DNA of 64,000 nt, taken from positions 11,706-75,705 of the forward strand of contig NZ_FPJZ01000014.1 of the NCBI RefSeq assembly GCF_900119485.1, written 5' to 3'. The DNA is from Thermoactinomyces sp. DSM 45891 (GTDB taxonomy: Bacteria; Bacillota; Bacilli; Thermoactinomycetales; Thermoactinomycetaceae). Both the position numbers and the translations under genes were made by a program. This document shows positions 8,286 to 15,847 of the stretch, in pieces. The notes beneath the pieces are model-generated. The model was not told the DNA's origin. It ran no database searches and saw only the letters and a program-made list of their open reading frames with translations. Each line of letters begins with the position of its first letter. Positions within the stretch are counted from its first letter, which is position 1.

Positions 8286-8475
8286 TTTCTGTCCTTTAAT
8301 TTTGTATATAGATTGTCCATAAATAACGTAACAAAAGAATAATTTTGTAACTATAAATAAAAATAGTTGAACAAAAAAATAAGAGGGGGTACACAGGGGG
8401 GGCTACCCCTAAAAATGCTGTAGAGGAGCCTGTTAATAATATCTATGTCAAAAAATACTTTAAACTGAGCTGAAC
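8286..8475. other. Gene-free stretch with possible phage relic
   Basis: No intact gene. A frame ending EEPVNNIYVKKYFKLS at about 8472 has no start and may be a decayed phage reading frame. The rest is AT-rich. Confidence 0.25.
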
Positions 8476-8501
8476 AAAAAAAGCCACCTGTTAAGGTAGC
8501 T
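8476..8501 (-). terminator. Terminator of the regulator/peptide operon
   Basis: On the minus strand AGCTACCT and AGGTGGCT form an 8-bp stem with a TAAC loop, followed by seven T. It lies nine bases after the stop codon of the signal-peptide gene. Confidence 0.75.
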
Positions 8502-8509
8502 AGAGCTTT

Positions 8510-8668
8510 CTATGATGGTTCTGGTTCAATTCGTTGTGTAACATCCTTGGTCAGAGATGAAACAGAGACGGAATTAAAACTAATATCAAATATGCCCCAC
8601 ATAAACAGGGTAGAAATAGCAACTAGAGAGGAAATACCCATGAGAATTTTAAACGACGATTTCATCAT
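8510..8668 (-). CDS. Exported signal-peptide precursor (Phr/NprX-like)
   Basis: 52 residues starting MMKSSFKILMG, with a hydrophobic export segment (ISSLVAISTLFMWGIF) and a polar C-terminal part ending LTKDVTQRIEPEPS. RBS AAAGGGGA lies on the minus strand. The gene overlaps the last 20 bases of the HTH-TPR regulator in another frame. Regulator followed by a small overlapping exported peptide is the hallmark layout of RRNPP quorum-sensing cassettes (Rap-Phr, NprR-NprX). The mature peptide would be a short stretch from the C-terminal third after proteolysis; exactly which residues cannot be read. Confidence 0.72.
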   Translation of the reverse strand: MMKSSFKILMGISSLVAISTLFMWGIFDISFNSVSVSSLTKDVTQRIEPEPS

Positions 8669-10016
8669 AATAGTAGTCCCCTTTCAAGCTTGTAGTTGAT
8701 TGCAAACAGTAAAACTGACTAGTGCAATAGTAGAATTTTTGCTGATCTACGTCTTTCCAGTAGTTAGCAAGACGGGACCATGCTTGTATTTCCAATTCTG
8801 TGTAGTTATAGCGGTGAGCAAGTGTTTGTGCATTTTCATAAAATTGAACAGCATTAATAGGATCGCTTTGATTAAGACTGACATCACCTGATAAGATTAG
8901 TGCTGAGAACAGCATGGGTGCATCGTTTAGACTGAATGACATTTCTCTGGCTGTCCTAGAGTATGGTTCTGCTTTATTCCACAATTGTTGCTGAGAATAA
9001 AGAATACCAAGCTTCAAGTGTGCAGAGGCCATTGATTTGGATTCAACTAGATCAGATGGAAACTCAATAGCTAACAGAAGTCCTTTCTCTGCTTCTTGGA
9101 ATTTGCCCATAGAAGTTAATGCACTTGCGATACATAACCAAAACTCTAATATCATGTTGAACGAACCATTTGATTCTGCTAGCTCTAGTCCCTGCTCTGC
9201 ATAATGCAAGGCTTCTTCAAATTCGCCAGCTTTGCGAGTGTAATGTGACCTTAACCAGTAGTACTTCAATCGTACATTGGTATCTGTAACTTTATGAAGA
9301 GATGAACTAATCTCATCTAATAAAGTCAGAATACCTTCAGTTCGATTTAACTTATGCAAGAAAACTATTTTATTCAAATATAAACGAAAAATCAAATATT
9401 GTCTATTGCTTCCTTTCGTGAATGATTGTATTCCTGTTTCAGTGAAATGCAGTGCTTGATCCAATTTGTTATGATGATGCATACAAAAGGCTAGTTCATT
9501 AAGAGAAGCAGATTCGATGTTACTTTTATCAGGTTCGGTTTGATCTGATAATAGCTCTAGGACATGAAAGAATGATTTTTCAGCACATTCCCATTTACCC
9601 ATTTCTTTTAAACATTGTCCTCTTTGAAAATGGAGTAAAGGAGCAGAAGGATGTGAATCAGTAATATCAATATGCTCCATAGTTTTTATTGACTTATCAT
9701 AGAGGCCTAATTTCAGAAATGATTCTGCTGACTTCAGTTGAAAGTTAAGTTGTGCTGTTATATCCCTTTCTTGCTCAAGCATGTCAGAAAGTTCTTCCAT
9801 GGTGGATATGCCTATTTTTTCGAGTAGATAAATAATCATATCTGTTGTGTGTTGGTCTGTCCCTCGCTCGATGTTAGATATAGTTGTTGTTGATATTTTC
9901 CCATCGTCCCAGTCCTTCAACCGGAGTTTTCTAGCTTCTCGGACTTTGCGAATCAACATTCCGATCTCTTTTCGATTCTCTTCAATAAATGTTGAATCTA
10001 TCTCGCATGTCTTCAA
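8649..10016 (-). CDS. RRNPP-type regulator: HTH (XRE) plus TPR repeats
   Basis: 455 residues. An XRE-type helix-turn-helix is at about residues 17-70 (IGMLIRKVREARKL...TTTISNIERG), followed by a long array of tetratricopeptide-like helices to the C-terminus. Length and architecture match NprR-like regulators of the RRNPP group, in which the TPR part binds an imported oligopeptide and switches DNA binding. Start TTG with AAGGAG ten bases upstream on the minus strand. It is transcribed divergently from the 10421 gene across a 400-bp AT-rich region. It may control toxin or prophage genes of the same island; targets unknown. Confidence 0.85.
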   Translation of the reverse strand: MKTCEIDSTFIEENRKEIGMLIRKVREARKLRLKDWDDGKISTTTISNIERGTDQHTTDMIIYLLEKIGISTMEELSDMLEQERDITAQLNFQLKSAESFLKLGLYDKSIKTMEHIDITDSHPSAPLLHFQRGQCLKEMGKWECAEKSFFHVLELLSDQTEPDKSNIESASLNELAFCMHHHNKLDQALHFTETGIQSFTKGSNRQYLIFRLYLNKIVFLHKLNRTEGILTLLDEISSSLHKVTDTNVRLKYYWLRSHYTRKAGEFEEALHYAEQGLELAESNGSFNMILEFWLCIASALTSMGKFQEAEKGLLLAIEFPSDLVESKSMASAHLKLGILYSQQQLWNKAEPYSRTAREMSFSLNDAPMLFSALILSGDVSLNQSDPINAVQFYENAQTLAHRYNYTELEIQAWSRLANYWKDVDQQKFYYCTSQFYCLQSTTSLKGDYYYDEIVV

Positions 10017-10420
10017 TTGAACAACTCTCCTTTCAGTAAAAAATAAACGAAATTGAAATCATTTCATAGTGTTTTAATTATTATTATATTTAAATTCTTT
10101 GATTGTTATAAATAATCCTGCTGACTCTTTATGGTTTATGTATATTTTGCTAAGTAGAATGTGAACCAGAGAAAAATTTTATTTTGACATGTAAACCTAT
10201 TTTTATTTTGAATTTTAACTAGACAAATTGAATTTCCAAATTTCTAAAATCATAGACAAAACAATTGTTTTTTAAGTATCATTCAGCTATACAGAAATTT
10301 AGGTATAGATATTCCGGGGTATTTATCAAAATACTCAATAGATTGTCACAACCACAAGAATATAAAAGCATACATTTTATTACTGATAATCTACTGTAAC
10401 GAAAGGTAGGAGAATTTACA
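10017..10420. other. AT-rich divergent regulatory region
   Basis: About 400 bp between the divergent TPR-regulator gene and the 10421 gene. Strongly AT-rich with no credible reading frame; presumably holds promoters for both directions, but no single promoter stands out. Confidence 0.4.
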
Positions 10421-10789
10421 ATGGTAGAAATCCAAGTGACAGGCCCTAAAGAAGAGGTTCAATCGGTTGTGTCAGAGTTGTACCGTAGCCCTAGTTTAGA
10501 GGTACTAAAAGAAGAGTCTGGATGCAAAATTGAAGATGCAAATGTGCGTAATAGTGTGAAGTGCTTTGTTAACTATTTGCCAGACAAGCGGACAAGCTTA
10601 GTTCAGATTATTAAGACGGATGAACAGAAGGTTGACTTTAAAATGTTTGACATGGTTGAAGCAGTCGAATTTAAAGGGATAAAAGTGTATCGGGGAAGAG
10701 AAGTCGACATTTTCAGTCTCATACAAGAAGAAAAGGAAGGCTTTTTACTCTGGATGAAGCTTAAAAAAATCTTTGACAAACAAACTTAA
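10421..10789 (+). CDS. Hypothetical protein (122 aa), possibly DUF3970/YvzF-like
   Basis: A 122-residue soluble protein starting MVEIQVTGPKEEVQSVVSEL, a beta-alpha start that resembles small YvzF/DUF3970-type proteins of Firmicutes, then IKVYRGREVDIFSLI near the C-terminus. RBS AAAGGTAGGAG precedes the ATG. No catalytic motif or membrane segment. It is a single-gene unit in the accessory island. Family assignment is tentative. Confidence 0.65.
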   Translation: MVEIQVTGPKEEVQSVVSELYRSPSLEVLKEESGCKIEDANVRNSVKCFVNYLPDKRTSLVQIIKTDEQKVDFKMFDMVEAVEFKGIKVYRGREVDIFSLIQEEKEGFLLWMKLKKIFDKQT

Positions 10790-11100
10790 AGCCCACAGGA
10801 GAAAGGGGTGATGTCAAATGTAGATAAGTGGTAGAAAATCTATTACACCTAGTAAGTGGTCGCTCTGGTCATTGCTTCACATGATCTTTAACTAAATACG
10901 GTGGATGTAGAGAAGAGTAGGCTCATCCTTTGTATTTTGGTTTTGGTGTAAAAGGGCGAGACTGATTTTTTAGTAGAAATCTATAAACCTAATGAATGAA
11001 ATTTGAAATGTACAAATAGATAATCTATAAATTGGTTTCTCCCTAACATTCAAAAGGTAATCAAGTTTATCTATTAGAATATATGAAGGAGAGATTGGAA
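10790..11100. promoter_or_regulatory. Intergenic region with promoter of the YycO-like gene
   Basis: TTGAAA (11003-11008), 17-nt spacer, TATAAA (11026-11031). A 9-bp inverted repeat AATAGATAA (11015-11023) / TTATCTATT (11067-11075) spans promoter and leader and could be an operator. No gene was found in the rest of the interval. Confidence 0.55.
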
Positions 11101-11868
11101 ATGAGAGGTAAATTTTTTGGTTTGCTGTTATCGTGTACAGTGGCATTTTCTAGTATGTCGTTTGTGGCATTTGCAGAGGAAGAGAATTCTATCCAGAAAA
11201 AGATTATGGAAGCCAATCAAGATATGCAGGAAACTATCAAAAATATGCCACTAGATGAGCAAGAAGCGGCAAGAAAAGAGTGGGAACGTTCGCAGAAAGA
11301 TTATGAGGAATTCCTTCGTAAAGATGTAAAAGTTGATCCAGTAAAAGTAGCGGAAGCGTTGCGGTCAAAATTCAATGATCCGAACATCACGGTGGAAGAT
11401 GCAAAGAATCTAGTAGGTGCGTTAGGATTTCCTCCAAGCCACCATACAAGAGGAGATGTTTTTGTCACATGGGATAACAAGACTTCTGGTTTTAGACATG
11501 GGCATGCAGGGATTGGCTCACATAGTTCGAGTCTCACTGTAGAGTCTTTTCCAGAAGGTGGAGTGCAGTATAGAGCCCGTAGTACATGGCCAAATAACAC
11601 AAGAAAATGGGCGGCCTATTTGGTTGATGGTGCAAAGAGTGATGAGTACCAATCAGCCGCTAGTTTTTCAGAAAATAGTGTTGGAAAGCCATATAGTAGA
11701 GATTTCTTTAATAAACGGAGAACAGACAGATATTACTGTTCATCAATTGTTTGGAGAGCATGGGTGAATCAAGGTTACGATTTAGATTCCAATGGTGGTG
11801 GAGCGGTTTTACCGTCTGATATTGATAGGAGCAAGAAAGCAATCGCCTATTATACAAAAGGTTTTTAA
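11101..11868 (+). CDS. Secreted YycO/YiiX-type permuted papain-like protein
   Basis: 255 residues from the ATG placed behind AAGGAGAG; an ATG 18 bases upstream overlaps the ribosome binding site. Signal peptide ends near FVAFA. A charged helical region (about 30-100) is followed by a permuted papain-like/NlpC-P60-related domain: GDVFVTW, HGHAGIG with the expected catalytic His, and YYCSSIVWRAW with the expected catalytic Cys. Related YycO/YiiX proteins are thought to cut amide bonds in peptidoglycan or lipids; the substrate here is unknown. It has its own terminator and is followed by a lipoprotein gene. Confidence 0.78.
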   Translation: MRGKFFGLLLSCTVAFSSMSFVAFAEEENSIQKKIMEANQDMQETIKNMPLDEQEAARKEWERSQKDYEEFLRKDVKVDPVKVAEALRSKFNDPNITVEDAKNLVGALGFPPSHHTRGDVFVTWDNKTSGFRHGHAGIGSHSSSLTVESFPEGGVQYRARSTWPNNTRKWAAYLVDGAKSDEYQSAASFSENSVGKPYSRDFFNKRRTDRYYCSSIVWRAWVNQGYDLDSNGGGAVLPSDIDRSKKAIAYYTKGF

Positions 11869-11874
11869 TGAATA

Positions 11875-11905
11875 AGTCGGTGGAAATTCCACCGACATCT
11901 TTTTT
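11875..11905 (+). terminator. Terminator after YycO-like gene
   Basis: GTCGGTGG pairs with CCACCGAC around AAATT, followed by ATCTTTTTT. Confidence 0.85.
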
Positions 11906-11925
11906 GAAAGTGAGTGAGTAGATAG

Positions 11926-12939
11926 ATGGGAAGCAATTATCGAATCTTCAAGTTACTATTATTGACTATGGTGGTCATTTCAATTTCAATTGGTTGTCAA
12001 CCAGATGAATTAAAAGGGGAGTACGGGGTTATCTTTACGGACTGTGGTTCAAAAGAGAGTGAATTTGTCAGCTTTGATGAATCGGGCAAGAAGGTGTCGA
12101 AAATTCCTATTTCAGCAAGGTGTAGTATTAAAGTGCAATATCATCCATCTGGAGGATATACGTTGCCTGCCTACAGTGATAAGAAAATTACCCACATCTC
12201 CAAAGAGGGAAAAGTGGAGATGGAGAATGTTCAGGCTCATGTTGCATTTATTAAAGAAACACCTGAATTGACTGTAATAGGTTACAATAACGATACCAAA
12301 AAAAATACGTTAGAAATCCGAGAAGCAGGGGGGAAAAAATTACTTGAATGGAAGGGAGTTTTAAGTGATGCTCAGATGGATGAAAAGTATATTTATGTCC
12401 AATCGAACAATATAAAATCAGGGGGGGCTTTTGAGCCTGTAGTCCTAGTAATTGATCGGAAAAGTAAAGAAGTAATCAAGGAAATTAAATTAGAAGAAAA
12501 ATATGAGGTGGCTTTGTCAACCGAACTGATAAATCACAAATTGATTATCCCCTCGTGTTATGGGTGTAATGATCAATCGGTTGCTTCGATAGATGTAAAT
12601 ACATGGAAAGTGGAGAAACATCCGATTCCCTTTGCTACACCACAGATTTTAGCAAAACATAAGGATCATTTATTTGTGGTTAATCCTCAGGGAGAGTTGG
12701 CAGAACTAGATCATCAAATGAAAGTGATCAAACATAAGAAAATTAGTTCTGACAATATTGTAAGTATGCGAGCCTTTCCAGATGGCCTTTATCTTCTCAG
12801 ACAGGATCACAATCAAAAGGTGACAAAATCAAGTGGTTCGATTGAAATTTACGATCTGGATAGCTGGGTTCTGAAGAAAAAAATTACATTGCCAGATCAC
12901 GAAATGGTTGCATCAGATTTGATTCGATTGAAAAATTAA
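11926..12939 (+). CDS. Lipoprotein with beta-propeller-like repeats
   Basis: 337 residues. The N-terminal hydrophobic segment ends in SISIGC, a lipobox-like site for lipid attachment at Cys24. The rest is rich in beta strands with repeating D/K-turns (for example LAELDHQMKVIKHKKIS, IEIYDLDSW), as in seven-bladed propeller proteins. Ribosome binding site weak. It follows a secreted papain-like protein and may act at the same surface, but no function can be assigned. Confidence 0.65.
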   Translation: MGSNYRIFKLLLLTMVVISISIGCQPDELKGEYGVIFTDCGSKESEFVSFDESGKKVSKIPISARCSIKVQYHPSGGYTLPAYSDKKITHISKEGKVEMENVQAHVAFIKETPELTVIGYNNDTKKNTLEIREAGGKKLLEWKGVLSDAQMDEKYIYVQSNNIKSGGAFEPVVLVIDRKSKEVIKEIKLEEKYEVALSTELINHKLIIPSCYGCNDQSVASIDVNTWKVEKHPIPFATPQILAKHKDHLFVVNPQGELAELDHQMKVIKHKKISSDNIVSMRAFPDGLYLLRQDHNQKVTKSSGSIEIYDLDSWVLKKKITLPDHEMVASDLIRLKN

Positions 12940-12951
12940 GCTAGTGATAGT

Positions 12952-12986
12952 AAGCGGGGGCTGTTATAGTCCCTATTTTTCCGCTT
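12952..12986 (+). terminator. Possible terminator after the lipoprotein gene
   Basis: AAGCGG/CCGCTT stem with an inner GGG/CCC; no long T-run. Confidence 0.35.
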
Positions 12987-13126
12987 ATAAACAGAATGTA
13001 TATTCTAAATAATGATTCTGAGGTGATAGGTATGCAAGGGGTAATCAGCTTCAGGAGGCTATGGTATGTGAGAAAACTATAGTTGTTATATATACAGGTA
13101 GATACAGTAGGATATATAGGATCGTT

Positions 13127-13155
13127 AGAGGGTACTATGATACTCTCTTTTTTTC
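13127..13155 (+). terminator. Orphan terminator hairpin in prophage relic region
   Basis: AGAGGGTA pairs with TACTCTCT (8 bp, loop CTATGA), followed by seven T. No gene of normal size ends just upstream. The interval 12987-13176 otherwise has only a 16-codon frame with a ribosome binding site at about 13032. Confidence 0.6.
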
Positions 13156-13176
13156 GTTTGAGTACTTTTCAGATGA

Positions 13177-13449
13177 TCGCAACCCGATAATGAAACAAAC
13201 TTAATCCCATATGGTACAGGTATAGAAGATTCTCCTAATTTTCATCAGGAGCTGTGCAACAAATTAGATGAATTGTCGACTACAAAACCTACAAAATATA
13301 TTTGTTGGTCAGTGCCTAGAGGACACGGAAAGTCGGCTTACCTGAGTAACATCTTTCCTGTTCATCAGGTTATGTATAGACAACGTAAGTACATCCTTAT
13401 TATTTCTGAGACAGTGGCTATTTCTCAGCGGTTTCTAGAGTTTATATAA
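13177..13449 (+). pseudogene. Phage terminase large-subunit fragment
   Basis: A 90-codon open stretch with no start codon near its left end. It contains WSVPRGHGKSAYLS, the Walker A-like motif of large terminases (RGxGKS), preceded by HQELCNKLDEL and followed by KYILIISETVAISQRF, the usual first strands of the ATPase domain. It stops early, so more than 80% of a normal large-terminase gene is missing. This is direct evidence of prophage decay in the island. Confidence 0.75.
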
Positions 13450-13685
13450 ACGAATCTAAAACATTGACCAGGTCACACCTCTCTATATCATATTTGTATA
13501 TCACACAGAGAAATATCCCTAACTCGCATTACAATATGCAGGAGACAGGAAGAAAGAAAATAGTGTAATATAAGTATAATAAACAGTCTAAATGCTACTA
13601 ATTTATTTTCCAACTCTTTCTCTAATCCTTATTAGACCGAAATGAAATACTATTGTAAATAAAAATTTAATCCTGTATCCTTAAC
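13450..13685. other. Gene-free spacer
   Basis: AT-rich spacer between the terminase relic and the acyl-CoA operon control region. No frame or hairpin of note. Confidence 0.4.
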
Positions 13686-13701
13686 TTGTAAGCGTTTGCA
13701 T
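13686..13701 (+). promoter_or_regulatory. CcpA catabolite-responsive element (cre)
   Basis: TTGTAAGCGTTTGCAT matches the cre consensus WTGNAARCGNWWWCAW at 15 of 16 positions. In B. subtilis the related mmg operon is under CcpA control, so glucose repression of the operon is expected. Confidence 0.75.
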
Positions 13702-13720
13702 ATTTGTTGCAATCCAAAAA

Positions 13721-13738
13721 TGAACGAACGCTCGATCA
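13721..13738 (+). promoter_or_regulatory. Palindromic TetR-type operator before thiolase gene
   Basis: TGAACGAACGCTCGATCA: seven of nine arm positions pair, and 12 to 13 positions agree with the FadR-type consensus. A likely binding site for FadR or for the TetR-family regulator encoded in this operon (19160-19792). Confidence 0.55.
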
Positions 13739-13776
13739 AGAGAAACCATTGGGAATTCATCTGGAGGTGTATGTTT

Positions 13777-14955
13777 GTGAGAGAAGCAGTAATCTTAGGT
13801 GGAGCTCGTACTCCATTTGGTAAATTTGGTGGGGCATTAAAAGATCAAACGGCTGCTCAGTTAGGCGGAGTGGCGATTCAAGGTGCGCTTCAGCGTTCGG
13901 GAGTAGCGGCTGACCAAGTAGAAGAACTGATTATGGGAATGGTGCTACAAGCAGGTGCTGGGCAGATTCCATCCCGTCAAGCGGCTCGTTATGCAGATCT
14001 TCCTTGGGAAGTGCGTACTGAGACGATTAATAAAGTATGTGCTTCGGGGATGAGAAGTGTAACGTTATCCGATCAAATTATTCGCGTAGGTGATGCGGAG
14101 ATAATGGTGGCAGGTGGCATGGAGAGTATGAGTAATGCTCCGTATTTGCTTCCACAGGGTCGGTTTGGGATGCGTATGGGAAATAGCCAAGCTGTAGATT
14201 CCATGGTACATGATGGCTTGTGGTGTGCTTTCCATGATGTTCATATGATTGTACACGGTAGCGCCATTGCGAAGAAGTATGAAGTGAGTCGCGAAGAGCA
14301 AGATGAATGGGCGGTTCGAAGCCATCAGCTAGCCGCGGCGGCAATAGATGCAGGTAAATTTGCGGATGAGATTGTGCCTGTTCATGTGAAGTCTCGCAAG
14401 CAAACGATGGTGGTCGATCAGGACGAGGCGGTTCGTCGTGATACCAGTATCGATGCATTAGCCAAGTTAAAGCCAGCTTATGTGACAGACGGTACGATTA
14501 CAGCGGGAAATGCACCTGGTGTAAATGATGGTGCGGCAGTAATGGTGCTGGCATCTCGCGAGAAGGCAAAAGAGTTAGGTGTGGAGCCAGTGGCAACATT
14601 ATTAGGACATGCGGCGATTGGTCTAGAGGCACCTTATTTTCCGATTACCCCAGCCTATGCTGTTCAGAAATTATTGAAGAAACATAATCTCACGATTGAT
14701 CAGATTGATTTATTTGAAATGAATGAAGCGTTTTCAGTAGTCGCGCTTGCGAATGCTAAAATCCTTGGTGTAAACCCTGACAAAATAAATGTAAATGGTG
14801 GAGCAGTCGCCCTTGGTCATCCGATTGGGGCAAGTGGCACTCGCATTATCCTTACCTTAATTGAGGAGCTAAAACGTCGTGGTGGTGGTCTGGGAGTAGC
14901 GGCGATTTGTAGCGGTGCGGCGCAGGGAGATGCTGTATTGATTCGAGTAGGTTAA
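13777..14955 (+). CDS. mmgA: Acetyl-CoA C-acyltransferase (thiolase)
   Basis: 392 residues when started at the GTG eight bases after GGAGGT; the ATG two codons upstream is too close to it. Thiolase signatures: nucleophile Cys88 in NKVCASGMRS, GGMESMSNAPY, NEAFSVVAL, catalytic His348 in HPIGASGTR and Cys378 in CSGAAQGDA. It condenses or cleaves acyl-CoA, the last step of beta-oxidation or the first step toward acetoacetyl-CoA. First gene of a run through 23060; equivalent to MmgA of B. subtilis by order and sequence type. Confidence 0.93.
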   Translation: MREAVILGGARTPFGKFGGALKDQTAAQLGGVAIQGALQRSGVAADQVEELIMGMVLQAGAGQIPSRQAARYADLPWEVRTETINKVCASGMRSVTLSDQIIRVGDAEIMVAGGMESMSNAPYLLPQGRFGMRMGNSQAVDSMVHDGLWCAFHDVHMIVHGSAIAKKYEVSREEQDEWAVRSHQLAAAAIDAGKFADEIVPVHVKSRKQTMVVDQDEAVRRDTSIDALAKLKPAYVTDGTITAGNAPGVNDGAAVMVLASREKAKELGVEPVATLLGHAAIGLEAPYFPITPAYAVQKLLKKHNLTIDQIDLFEMNEAFSVVALANAKILGVNPDKINVNGGAVALGHPIGASGTRIILTLIEELKRRGGGLGVAAICSGAAQGDAVLIRVG

Positions 14956-14972
14956 GTGAAGGAGGGGTTTTT

Positions 14973-15827
14973 ATGTCGATAAAATATGTGACAGTCATTG
15001 GAGCAGGCCAGATGGGAAGCGGAATTGCTCAGGTATTTGCTCAATCTGGTTTTGAAGTGACTCTATTAGATCAGCAGGAAGCATTTGTACAAAAAGGATT
15101 GTCTTCGATCGAAAAGAACCTAGCGCGTCAAGTGGAGAAGGGGCGTAGTTCTCAAGAAGAAATGGATTCTATTTTGAGCCGAATTACAGGTGTGACTGAA
15201 CTGAAAGTAGCTGCTACGAAGGCTGATTTAGTGGTGGAGGCTATTGTGGAACAAATGGAAGCAAAGGTTTCGTTATTCCAGCAATTAGACGGAATTTGCC
15301 CGGCACATACTGTTCTTGCATCCAATACTTCCTCTCTCCCTATCACCGAAATTGCCGCAATGACGAAACGCCCAGAGAAAGTGATTGGCATGCATTTTAT
15401 GAACCCGGTACCAGTGATGAAACTAGTAGAAATCATTCGCGGGCTTGCGACGGATCAAGCAACCTATGATTTGGTTGAGCAGTTATCAAGGGAGCTAGGT
15501 AAGCATCCAGTAGAGGTAAATGATTTTCCGGGCTTTGTATCGAATCGAATCCTGATGCCGATGATTAATGAAGCTATTTATACCGTTTATGAAGGAGTGG
15601 CGACACCAGAAGCGGTGGATGATGTGATGAAGTTGGGAATGAATCATCCGATGGGACCGCTCACGCTGGCTGATTTCATTGGACTTGATACCTGTTTATA
15701 TATTATGGAAACCTTGCATGAAGGATTTGGAGATTCCAAGTATCGTCCATGTCCCCTTCTACGAAAATATGTGAAAGCTGGATGGCTAGGAAGAAAAAGT
15801 GGACGTGGTTTTTACGTATATAAGTAG
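14973..15827 (+). CDS. mmgB: 3-hydroxybutyryl-CoA (3-hydroxyacyl-CoA) dehydrogenase
   Basis: 284 residues. The NAD-binding GAGQMGSGIAQVFAQSG motif is at residues 8-24, the catalytic His is in GMHFMNPVPVMKLVEI, and the C-terminal domain contains PGFVSNRILMPMINEA and GPLTLADFIGLD. Oxidises L-3-hydroxyacyl-CoA to 3-ketoacyl-CoA with NAD. Strong GAAGGAGGGG ribosome binding site 18 bp after the thiolase stop. Length matches the short stand-alone family. Confidence 0.94.
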   Translation: MSIKYVTVIGAGQMGSGIAQVFAQSGFEVTLLDQQEAFVQKGLSSIEKNLARQVEKGRSSQEEMDSILSRITGVTELKVAATKADLVVEAIVEQMEAKVSLFQQLDGICPAHTVLASNTSSLPITEIAAMTKRPEKVIGMHFMNPVPVMKLVEIIRGLATDQATYDLVEQLSRELGKHPVEVNDFPGFVSNRILMPMINEAIYTVYEGVATPEAVDDVMKLGMNHPMGPLTLADFIGLDTCLYIMETLHEGFGDSKYRPCPLLRKYVKAGWLGRKSGRGFYVYK

Positions 15828-15847
15828 GATAGCTGGGAGTGGGTTGG

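Noticed and set aside
8286..8475. Remaining phage small-terminase reading frame
   Set aside because: Only about 25 codons can be read without start; too weak for a feature of its own beyond a relic note.
14065..14458. Two antisense frames in the thiolase gene
   Set aside because: His/Pro/Arg-rich shadows of a well-conserved enzyme gene; no start signals.
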